Below are positions 57,522 through 64,000 of a DNA stretch of 64,000 nt, in pieces. This DNA is from Tsukamurella tyrosinosolvens (GTDB lineage Bacteria > Actinomycetota > Actinomycetes > Mycobacteriales > Mycobacteriaceae), in assembly GCF_900104775.1 (NCBI RefSeq), contig NZ_FNSA01000003.1:3720001-3784000 (forward strand). Reading direction: 5' to 3'. The position numbers were made by a program, and so were the translations under genes. The notes under the pieces are model-generated. The model was not told where the DNA came from. It saw nothing but the letters and a program-made list of their open reading frames with translations, and made no database searches. Positions within the stretch are counted from its first letter, which is position 1, and the number at the start of each line of letters is the position of its first letter.

Positions 57522-58679
57522 TCAGCGGGTCGGGCGGGTCAGGTACGCCACGACCTCGCGGCCGATGCGGGTGATCACGACGGTCATCGGCTGCGAGCCC
57601 TGGAGCTTGAGCCGCTTGCGCAGGACGTCGGGGTCGACGCCGGCACCGCGGGTGAGGATCTCCACGGCGCCGACGTCGCGCGCCCGCAGCTCCGCGCGCA
57701 GCGCCTTCTCGGAGAACTTCAGCTGCTCGAGGATCTCGAAGCCGCGCTGCCCCGCGGGCACGGCGTCGCCGGACAGGTAGGCGATGTGCGGGTCGAGCTG
57801 CCACAGCCCGTGCCGCCCGGCGTAGTGCCGCACGAGGCCGGCGCGGATGACGGCACCGTCGGGCTCGATGAGGTACTTCCCCGCGGGCTCCGGATCCACG
57901 TCGTGCGGATCGGTGGAGAAGACCTCGTAGCCGCCCGCGCCGGAGGCGCGCAGCACCGTCGCGCGGGTGAGCCCGGGGACCGCGACGGGACCGGACCACA
58001 GGCAGGCCTCGCGGACGCCGCCGTCGAGCGAGACGATCTCGACCTCCCCGTCGAAGTCGCCGCGCCGCCGCAGACCGTCGTAGTCGATGCCCGGCGCGGT
58101 CTTCACAGCCAGCGACCGCCCGGCGTACGCGGCGCGCAGGGCCGAGAGCGCGGGCGACATCTGCTCGGGGTCGACGATCCGCCGCCCGCCCGCCCGGCGC
58201 GCCGGGTCGGCGATGACGACGTCGGCGGTGGTGGTGGGCGTCAGCGCGTCGGCCACGTAGACCAGCGCGCGCGGCACGTTGTGCGCCGCCATCCGGGCGC
58301 GCAGCGGGTCCAGGTCGCTGCCGACGACCCGCGGGCAGACCTGCACCAGTGCGCGCAGTTCCGCGCCGATGGAGCACGTCACGTCGTGCACGGAGAGCCA
58401 CGCGAGACGGCGGGCGCGGTGCTCCGCGACCGCCGCCGGGGTGGCCTGCTGCACCGCCTCATCGGTGAGCAGCCAGCCGTCGACGTCGCCGAGCTTGGCG
58501 GCCGCGCGGCGACGGGCCCGCACCTGCTCGATCACGGCGGCGGCATGCACGCCGGCGATGCCGCGCACCGTCCCGACATCGGCCAGGAGGGTGCCGTCGG
58601 TCAGCGCGAGCCGATCCGCCGCGGCGACGGCTGCGGTGCCGTCGGCCGTGCGGAGATAGGCGAGATCGGCCCCGTCCAA
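57522..58679 (-). CDS. THUMP-like SAM methyltransferase-family protein (Rv3037c-like)
   Basis: 385 residues from a TTG at 58679, the first start after the preceding gene's stop (15 bases away), so coupled translation is likely; no good ribosome site is seen. A Rossmann-like core contains VHDVTCSIGAELRALVQVCPRVVGSDLDPLRARMAAHNVP and VVIADPARRAGGRRI (the DPARR motif of this family). The C-terminal 80 residues form a THUMP-like end (GFEILEQLKFSEKALRAELRARDVGAVEILTRGAGVDPDVLRKRLKL). In M. tuberculosis the homologue closes the MGLP cluster; the methylated substrate is not established. Confidence 0.82.
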   Translation of the reverse strand: MDGADLAYLRTADGTAAVAAADRLALTDGTLLADVGTVRGIAGVHAAAVIEQVRARRRAAAKLGDVDGWLLTDEAVQQATPAAVAEHRARRLAWLSVHDVTCSIGAELRALVQVCPRVVGSDLDPLRARMAAHNVPRALVYVADALTPTTTADVVIADPARRAGGRRIVDPEQMSPALSALRAAYAGRSLAVKTAPGIDYDGLRRRGDFDGEVEIVSLDGGVREACLWSGPVAVPGLTRATVLRASGAGGYEVFSTDPHDVDPEPAGKYLIEPDGAVIRAGLVRHYAGRHGLWQLDPHIAYLSGDAVPAGQRGFEILEQLKFSEKALRAELRARDVGAVEILTRGAGVDPDVLRKRLKLQGSQPMTVVITRIGREVVAYLTRPTR

Positions 58680-58694
58680 CCCGGCGAGCCCGGA

Positions 58695-59657
58695 CTACTC
58701 GGGCTTGATGCCCGTGATGGCCAGGTTGTAGAAGAACTTGCGCGGCACGACGCGGCGCATCACGGCCTCGTCGAGCGCGGAGAGCTTCTTCCATCCGCCG
58801 AAGGCGAAACCGGCCCAGCCGAAGCCCAGCTTCTCCGGGGGCACGGCCGCCTCGAAGGTGCGCACGGGCCAGCCGAGGAAGGCGGCGGTGAACTCGTCGG
58901 TGGTGGCCTCCACCTCGACGGCGCCGGCGCGGGCCGCCATGGCCTCCATCGCGTCCGGGTCGAAGGTGTGGATGTCGACCACGGCCTCGAGCGCCGCGGC
59001 GCGCGAGGACTCGTCGAGCTCTGCCTGCGGGCGACGCCAGTCCGCGAGGAACGGCAGCTTGGTCGCCTTGGTCGTGATGCCCCAGGTGATCCGGCCGAGC
59101 CAACGGGCGTAGAAGTCGCCGATGGTGGTGGGCTCGCCCGCGAACACGAACCGGCCGCCCGGCTTGAGCACGCGGAGCACCTCGCGCAGCGACTGCTCCA
59201 CGTCGGGGATGTGATGCAGCACGGCATGGCCGACGACCAGGTCGAAGGTGTTGTCGTCGTACGGGATGGTCTCCGCGTCGGCGACGCGGCCGTCGACGGT
59301 GTGGCCGAGGGCCTCGCCGTTGCGCAGCGCGACCTTCACCATGCCGGGCGAGAGGTCGGTGACCGAGCCGGTCTCCGCGACCCCCGCCGACATGAGGTTG
59401 AGCAGGAAGAAGCCGGTGCCGCAGCCCAGCTCCAGGGCGCGGCCGTAGGGCTTCTCGTTCTCCCCGCCGGTGGCGGCCTCGAAACGGTCGCGGGCGTAGT
59501 CGATGCACCGCTCGTCGAAGCTGATGTGCCACTTCTCGTCGTACGTCTCGGCTTCCCAGTCGTGGTAGAGCACCTGGGCGAGCTTCGTATCGGAGAATGC
59601 GGCCTCAACCTCGTCCGCCGTGGCGTGCGGGTTGGGGGCCGGCTGCTGGTCGGTCAT
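58695..59657 (-). CDS. Class I SAM methyltransferase (Rv3038c-like)
   Basis: 320 residues. The SAM site is ALELGCGTGFFLLNLMSAGVAETGSVTDLSPGM; then NTFDLVVGHAVLHHIPDVEQSLREVLRVLKPGGRFVFAGEPTT, and a C-terminal region ending KKLSALDEAVMRRVVPRKFFYNLAITGIKPE. Methyl acceptor unknown. The upstream gap contains a KstR-like palindrome at 59727. Cotranscribed with the THUMP-like gene downstream. Confidence 0.88.
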   Translation of the reverse strand: MTDQQPAPNPHATADEVEAAFSDTKLAQVLYHDWEAETYDEKWHISFDERCIDYARDRFEAATGGENEKPYGRALELGCGTGFFLLNLMSAGVAETGSVTDLSPGMVKVALRNGEALGHTVDGRVADAETIPYDDNTFDLVVGHAVLHHIPDVEQSLREVLRVLKPGGRFVFAGEPTTIGDFYARWLGRITWGITTKATKLPFLADWRRPQAELDESSRAAALEAVVDIHTFDPDAMEAMAARAGAVEVEATTDEFTAAFLGWPVRTFEAAVPPEKLGFGWAGFAFGGWKKLSALDEAVMRRVVPRKFFYNLAITGIKPE

Positions 59658-59726
59658 GAAGGCCTTTCGAGAAGATTGTTCCCGTCAGGTTACCGCCCGG
59701 TCAGATCACCGCCAACCCGCGTGATG

Positions 59727-59738
59727 AGAACACGTTCT
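59727..59738. promoter_or_regulatory. KstR-like box
   Basis: AGAAC-AC-GTTCT, 70 bases before the Rv3038c-like start. The published KstR pattern is TNNAACNNGTTNNA; the inner AACNNGTT and the AG/CT flanks fit, but the outer T and A are G here. Confidence 0.4.
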
Positions 59739-59769
59739 GCCGCCGCGGGTCGGCGCCGACTCCCCCGGG

Positions 59770-60558
59770 TTACTTGCCGACGAACTTCGCCTTGCCCGGC
59801 CCGTTCTCGATGAACGAGGTCATGCCGATGGTGCGGTCCTCGGTCGCGAAGAGGCCGGCGAAGAGGTGCCGCTCGATGGCGAGACCGGTGTTCAGGTCGG
59901 TGTCGAGGCCCTGGTCGATGGCCTGCTTGGCGGCGCGCAGCGCCTGCGAGGCGGCGCCCGAGAACTGCTTCGCCCACGTCAGGGCGGCGTTGTAGACGTC
60001 GTCGGGGGCGACGACCTCGTCGACGAGGCCGATCTGCAGGGCCTCCTCGGCGCCGACGAAGCGGCCCGTGAAGACCATGTCCTTCGCCTTGGCCGGGCCC
60101 ACCAGGCGGGCGAGGCGCTGCGTGCCGCCGCCGCCGGGGATCACGCCGAGCAGGATCTCGGGGACGCCGACCTTGGCGTTGTCGCCGACGATGCGACGGT
60201 CGGCGCCGAGGGCCACCTCGAGGCCGCCGCCGAGGGCGTAGCCGGTGATGGCGGCGACGGTCGGCTTGGTGATCGACGCGATCGCCGAGAGGCCGCCCTG
60301 GAGCAGCTTGATGGCCTCGCTCATGTCCGTGTAGCCCATCGCCTGCATCTCCTTGATGTCGGCGCCGGCCGCGAAGACCTTCGGGCCGCCGTAGACGACG
60401 ACGGCCTTGATGTCGTCGCGCTTGTTCACCTCGGCGGCGAGGGCGATGAGCTCGTCCTGGACCTGCGAGTTGATGGCGTTCATCGGCGGGCGGTTCAGGC
60501 GGATCGTGCCGATGCCGGGGTGCTCGTCGGAGGTCTCGAGGGTCACGAATTCAGTCAT
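59770..60558 (-). CDS. echA: Enoyl-CoA hydratase/isomerase family protein (EchA17-like)
   Basis: 262 residues. Crotonase fold: VVYGGPKVFAAGADIKEMQAM (oxyanion-hole loop 1), ITKPTVAAITGYALGGGLEVALGADRRIVGDNAKVGVPEILLGVIPGGGGTQRLARLVG (second loop, with the catalytic Glu region). Position matches Rv3039c. It hydrates trans-2-enoyl-CoA in beta-oxidation. The upstream gap holds a 26-base symmetric element at 60586 that may be its operator. Confidence 0.93.
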   Translation of the reverse strand: MTEFVTLETSDEHPGIGTIRLNRPPMNAINSQVQDELIALAAEVNKRDDIKAVVVYGGPKVFAAGADIKEMQAMGYTDMSEAIKLLQGGLSAIASITKPTVAAITGYALGGGLEVALGADRRIVGDNAKVGVPEILLGVIPGGGGTQRLARLVGPAKAKDMVFTGRFVGAEEALQIGLVDEVVAPDDVYNAALTWAKQFSGAASQALRAAKQAIDQGLDTDLNTGLAIERHLFAGLFATEDRTIGMTSFIENGPGKAKFVGK

Positions 60559-60585
60559 GACCCCAGAGGCTACCGGGTGCCCGAA

Positions 60586-60611
60586 AATTTAGTTGGACGT
60601 CCACGTAAATT
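60586..60611. promoter_or_regulatory. 26-base symmetric operator candidate before echA
   Basis: AATTTA-NN-TGGACGTCCA-NN-TAAATT, symmetric outside the two NN pairs, 28-53 bases before the echA start. The AT-rich arms could contain the promoter -10. Confidence 0.65.
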
Positions 60612-60634
60612 CGCGCGAGCGGCCTAGCGTCGCG

Positions 60635-61255
60635 TCAGTAGATCGTCGAGCCCTCGGCGTACTCGGCCCACCCCGGGAACCGTCGCTCCTCGCGGGTCAT
60701 GCCGTCGACGATGGCGACGGGCGCGAGGTCCGCGGCCTCCGCGGCCCAGCCCAGCACGTCCTCGACGGTGTCGAAGGGCAGCAACTGGAACAGCTGCGAA
60801 TAGGTGGGCGCCATGAGCTTGTTGCGCCCCGCGAGCCAGGCGTCGATCACGGCCTGCGGCGCGTGCCAGCCCGCCGACACGGCCTCGGTGGTCACGCACG
60901 TCGCCTCCTGCCCCGCGGGCAGCGCGGCCAGGTAGAACATCGTGTCGTACCGGCGGGGCCGCCCGGGCGGGGTCACCCAGCGCGACAACGGCACCAGGTC
61001 GTCCGGGTGCACGCGCACGCCGCACTCCTCGTGCGTCTCCCGCGCCGCGGTCACCCGCAGGTCGTCGCCGTCCGACGGCTCGATACCGCCGCCCGGGAAG
61101 ACCGTCACGTCGGGCGCGAACTCCATCCCGCTCGCGCGGGTCTGCACGAAGACCTCCAGCCCCGACGGTGCCGTCCGCAGCAGCAGGACGGTGGCCGCGG
61201 GCCGGATGGGGACGTCCGCGAGGTCGCGCCGATGCTCGGCGCCCTGCCCGCTCAT
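60635..61255 (-). CDS. NUDIX hydrolase (Rv3040c-like)
   Basis: 206 residues from the ATG at 61255. NUDIX box TVFPGGGIEPSDGDDLRVTAARETHEECGVRV (GX5E...REXXEECG) near residue 55. Paralogous to the larger NUDIX protein at 27440. Probable phosphohydrolase for a nucleotide-linked compound, perhaps a CoA or ADP-sugar derivative; unproven. Its ATG overlaps the ABC ATPase stop by four bases. Confidence 0.87.
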   Translation of the reverse strand: MSGQGAEHRRDLADVPIRPAATVLLLRTAPSGLEVFVQTRASGMEFAPDVTVFPGGGIEPSDGDDLRVTAARETHEECGVRVHPDDLVPLSRWVTPPGRPRRYDTMFYLAALPAGQEATCVTTEAVSAGWHAPQAVIDAWLAGRNKLMAPTYSQLFQLLPFDTVEDVLGWAAEAADLAPVAIVDGMTREERRFPGWAEYAEGSTIY

Positions 61256-62124
61256 GCCTGCAGCCTCCGGCGTCCGGGGCGCGAGGCGCGGCGGGCGAAG
61301 AACCGGCCGTCCACCTCGTCGAGCAGGATGCGCTGGCTGAAGGTCTCCGAGAGCACCTCGGCGGTGAGCACGTCGCCGATGAGGCCCTGCGCCACGACGC
61401 CGCCCTCCTTGAGCATCAGCGCGTGGGTGAAGCCCGGCGGCACCTCCTCGACGTGGTGCGTCACCAGCACGGTGGCCGGCGCGTCGGGATCCTGCGCCAG
61501 GGTGTCGAGCCGGGCGACGAGCTCCTCGCGGCCGCCGAGGTCGAGGCCCGCGGCGGGCTCGTCGAGCAGCATGAGCTCGGGGTCGGTCATGAGGGCGCGG
61601 GCGATCAGCACGCGCTTGCGCTCCCCCTCGGACAGCGTGCCGAAGCGGCGGTTCGCGAGGTGCTCGGCCCCCATGGACTCGAGCACGTCGACGGCGCGGC
61701 CGATGTCGACCTCGTCGTAGCGCTCGCGCCACCGGCCGAGCACGGCGTAGCCCGCGGAGACCACGAGGTCGGTCACCAGCTCGTCGTCCGGGACGCGCGA
61801 CGCGAGGGCCGCCGAGCACACGCCGATCCGCGCGGTGAGGTCCTGCACGACGGTCTTACCGAGCACCTCGCCCAGGATGTGGGCGGTGCCCGCGCTGGGG
61901 AAGTCCTGCGCGGAGGCGAGCCGCATGAGTGAGGTCTTGCCGGCGCCGTTGGGGCCGATGACGATCCACCGCTCGTCCAACTCGACGCGCCAATCGATGG
62001 GGCCCACCAGGGTTCGGCTGTCGCGCCGCAGGCTCACGCCGCGGAAGTCGATCACCAGGTCCTGGTCGGGTTCGGCGGCGGAGTCGGGGGCGGGCGCGCT
62101 GGAGGCGGCGACGGGATCGGACAC
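61252..62124 (-). CDS. ABC transporter ATP-binding protein (Rv3041c-like)
   Basis: 290 residues from the GTG at 62124, six bases after CAGGAT (leaderless). Walker A IGPNGAGKTSLMRLA, signature LSEGERKRVLIARAL, Walker B LMLLDEPAAGLDL and H-loop VLVTHHVEEVP are all present. No permease gene is adjacent, so it may act with proteins encoded elsewhere or be a soluble ATPase of the ModF/YheS-like type. Divergent from the debranching enzyme gene with a 49-base gap. Confidence 0.92.
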   Translation of the reverse strand: MSDPVAASSAPAPDSAAEPDQDLVIDFRGVSLRRDSRTLVGPIDWRVELDERWIVIGPNGAGKTSLMRLASAQDFPSAGTAHILGEVLGKTVVQDLTARIGVCSAALASRVPDDELVTDLVVSAGYAVLGRWRERYDEVDIGRAVDVLESMGAEHLANRRFGTLSEGERKRVLIARALMTDPELMLLDEPAAGLDLGGREELVARLDTLAQDPDAPATVLVTHHVEEVPPGFTHALMLKEGGVVAQGLIGDVLTAEVLSETFSQRILLDEVDGRFFARRASRPGRRRLQA

Positions 62125-62173
62125 ATCACCATCCTGCCGCACGGGACCGGCCGCGGTTGGCAGGATGGTCCCC

Positions 62174-64000
62174 GTGTCCACAGACCACCGCTCCCCCACC
62201 CCCGGCGCCGCGCACCCCCTCGGCGCCGCTCCGCAGCCCGGCGGCGTGAACTTCGCCGTGCACGCTCCGCGCGCCACCGACGTCTGGGTGTGCCTGATCG
62301 AGACCGACGATGCGGGGGCGCGCACCGAACAGCGCCTCCGACTGCCCGCGCAGACCGCCGGCGTGCACCACGGCTTCGTCGCCGGGATCGGCGAGGGCAC
62401 CCGGTACTGCCTGCGCGCCGCGGGCCCCTGGGAACCCGAGAACGGACTGCGGTTCAACGAGCACAAGGCCCTCGTCGACCCCTACGCCCGCCGGCTCGAC
62501 GGTGCCCTCGGCGACGGCGCGGCCCTCCTGCCGTACGGGGAGGACGGCGGACCGTCGGAGACGGATTCGCTGCCCGACATCCCGCTGTCCGTGGTCACGG
62601 GGGCGCCGCCGGCGCCGGAGCCCGGGCCGGGCGTCCCCTGGGACCGGACGGTGATCTGCGAGGTGCACGTCGGCTCGTACACCGCGCGGCACCCGGGGGT
62701 CCCGGAGGACCTGCGCGGCACCTACCTGGGGCTCGCGCAGCCGGCGGTGATCGAGCACCTGCGGCGCATCGGCGTCACCGCGGTGGAGTTGCTGCCCGTG
62801 CAGGCCTGTCTCACCGAGCCGGGCGTGCGCGACCGCGGGATGCGCAACCACTGGGGCTACTCGACGGGGGCCTACTACGCACCGGACCCGCGGTACGCGG
62901 CGCGAGACGGCCAGGAGGTCGAGGAGTTCGCGGAGATGGTGTCCGCGCTGCACTCCGCGGGCCTCGAGGTGCTCATGGACGTGGTCTACAACCACACCGC
63001 CGAGGAGTCCGTGGCGGGGCCGTCGCTGTCCTGGCGCGGACTCGACGCGCCCGGCTACTACCTACTCGAGAACGGTGAGGATCTCGACTACACGGGCTGC
63101 GGCAACACCGTCGACTGCGCCTCCCCCGCGGCCGTGCGGATGGTTCTCGACAGCCTGCGGCACTTCGCGGGCGCGTTCGGCGTCGACGGCTTCCGGTTCG
63201 ACCTCGCGAGCGTCCTCGGCCGCGGCCGCACCGGGACGGGGCCGCAGGGGCCGGTGATCCCGTTCGACCACCGCGCACCCCTGCTGACGGCGATCGCGGC
63301 GGACCCGATCCTGTCGACCCGCAAGCTCATCGCCGAGCCCTGGGACGCCACGGGCGAGGGCTACCGGGTGGGCGGCTTCCCGCCCGTGTGGGCCGAGTGG
63401 AACGACCGCTACCGCGACACCGTCCGCGACTTCTTCGCCGGCGGCGCGACCGTCGGGGCGCTCGCGTCACGCGTCTCGGGCAGCCAGGACCTGTTCGGGG
63501 CGCAGGGCCGCACGCCCTTCTCGTCGATCAACTTCATCACCGCCCACGACGGTTTCACCGCCCGTGACCTGGTGAGCTACGAGCGCAAGCACAACGAGGC
63601 CAACGGCGAGAACAACCGCGACGGCACCGACAACAACCACTCCGTGAATCACGGCTTCGAAGGCGGCACCACCGATCCCGCGATCCTCGCGGCACGCGCG
63701 GCGCACGTCCGGGCACTCCTGGCCACGCTGCTGCTCTCCACCGGCACGCCGATGCTGCTCGGCGGTGACGAGCTCGGCCACACCCAGTACGGCAACAACA
63801 ACGCCTATTGCGTACCCGAGGGCACCCCCGCGGCCGACGCCTTCGCGGTGGACTGGGACGCCGCCGACGCCGACCTGACGGCCTTCGTGGCGCGGGTGGC
63901 GGCCGTGCGGCGGGCGGCGCCGGTGCTGCGCCAGCACGAGTTCTTCGACGGTCGCGCGACGCGCGACGGCGAGCCCGACCTCGCCTGGTTCGGCGCCGAC
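62174..64000 (+). CDS. glgX: Glycogen debranching enzyme, GlgX/TreX type (partial)
   Basis: 609 codons to the window edge; C-terminal part missing. Starts at the GTG at 62174 with CAGGAT seven bases upstream. An N-terminal carbohydrate-binding module (residues about 15-130) is followed by a GH13 barrel: VYNHTAEE (region I), nucleophile Asp343 in GFRFDLASVLG, acid Glu388 in LIAEPWDATG, and ITAHDGFT (region IV). It hydrolyses alpha-1,6 branches of glycogen. It may serve glycogen and MGLP precursor metabolism. No frameshift seen. Confidence 0.95.
   Translation, partial: MSTDHRSPTPGAAHPLGAAPQPGGVNFAVHAPRATDVWVCLIETDDAGARTEQRLRLPAQTAGVHHGFVAGIGEGTRYCLRAAGPWEPENGLRFNEHKALVDPYARRLDGALGDGAALLPYGEDGGPSETDSLPDIPLSVVTGAPPAPEPGPGVPWDRTVICEVHVGSYTARHPGVPEDLRGTYLGLAQPAVIEHLRRIGVTAVELLPVQACLTEPGVRDRGMRNHWGYSTGAYYAPDPRYAARDGQEVEEFAEMVSALHSAGLEVLMDVVYNHTAEESVAGPSLSWRGLDAPGYYLLENGEDLDYTGCGNTVDCASPAAVRMVLDSLRHFAGAFGVDGFRFDLASVLGRGRTGTGPQGPVIPFDHRAPLLTAIAADPILSTRKLIAEPWDATGEGYRVGGFPPVWAEWNDRYRDTVRDFFAGGATVGALASRVSGSQDLFGAQGRTPFSSINFITAHDGFTARDLVSYERKHNEANGENNRDGTDNNHSVNHGFEGGTTDPAILAARAAHVRALLATLLLSTGTPMLLGGDELGHTQYGNNNAYCVPEGTPAADAFAVDWDAADADLTAFVARVAAVRRAAPVLRQHEFFDGRATRDGEPDLAWFGAD

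Noticed and set aside
54580-59813. Very long plus-strand open frames (627 and 1181 codons)
   Set aside because: They run antisense through five conserved minus-strand genes and show no domain.

Overview
The window is very GC-rich, densely coded DNA with GTG/TTG starts, many four-base ATGA/GTGA gene overlaps and many genes whose start codon sits 6-7 bases behind a -10-like hexamer (leaderless style). Gene content points to a mycolic-acid actinobacterium (order Mycobacteriales). From remembered gene order it carries, in the same order, most of the Mycobacterium tuberculosis Rv3013-Rv3041c block: an ACT-domain protein, ligA, the Rv3015c-type MetE-like protein, mnmA, a cysteine desulfurase, a PlsC acyltransferase, a GNAT, etfA/etfB, the methylglucose-lipopolysaccharide (MGLP) genes (methyltransferase, GH57 enzyme, glycosyltransferase, acetyltransferase), a PQQ-propeller lipoprotein, two methyltransferases, an enoyl-CoA hydratase, a NUDIX protein and an ABC ATPase. 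The genus is not provable from the window; Tsukamurella or a close relative is my guess.

Layout. 1-6.3 kb: a dihydrofolate-reductase-like gene (cut by the window edge) with an AraC/DinB regulator, then an amine-oxidation cluster (flavin amine oxidase, TetR repressor, DadA/PuuB-like oxidase, 7-TM protein) with two matching palindromes, and an ABM-domain membrane protein. 6.4-7.1 kb: ACT-domain gene. 7.1-15.9 kb: a complete histidine-utilisation island (permease-hutH on +, hutU-hutI-hutG on -, HutC-type GntR regulator, IclR regulator). 15.9-18.0 kb: ligA. 18.1-22.3 kb: accessory genes (secreted protein, F420-type oxidoreductase, MmcQ-like protein, possible ribbon-helix-helix protein, lipoprotein, ammonium transporter). 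22.3-27.3 kb: MetE-like, mnmA, cysteine desulfurase, PlsC and GNAT, nearly all touching. 27.4-38.8 kb: accessory block (NUDIX, MarR, TetR with an MpaB-type oxygenase, MFS exporter, HXXEE protein, secreted protein, multicopper oxidase, convergent two-component pair, catalase).

38.9-40.7 kb: etfBA. 40.9-44.5 kb: the MGLP core operon. 44.5-48 kb: GNAT, Uma2-family protein, acetyltransferase and PQQ lipoprotein. 48.1-57.4 kb: third accessory block (double-hotdog thioesterase, XRE regulator plus methionine aminopeptidase, TetR/alpha-beta hydrolase pair, alcohol and aldehyde dehydrogenases under a degenerate AcoR-type regulator, aminotransferase). 57.5-62.1 kb: the Rv3037c-Rv3041c-like set. 62.2 kb to the end: a glycogen-debranching enzyme, cut by the window edge.

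Several regulators have a clear inverted or tandem repeat next to their own or a neighbouring gene. These repeats are the most useful unexplained signals. I saw no tRNA, rRNA, CRISPR array, transposase or phage gene. No gene-free stretch exceeds 300 bases; the longest is 295 bases at 10146-10440 and is packed with repeats and hairpins.
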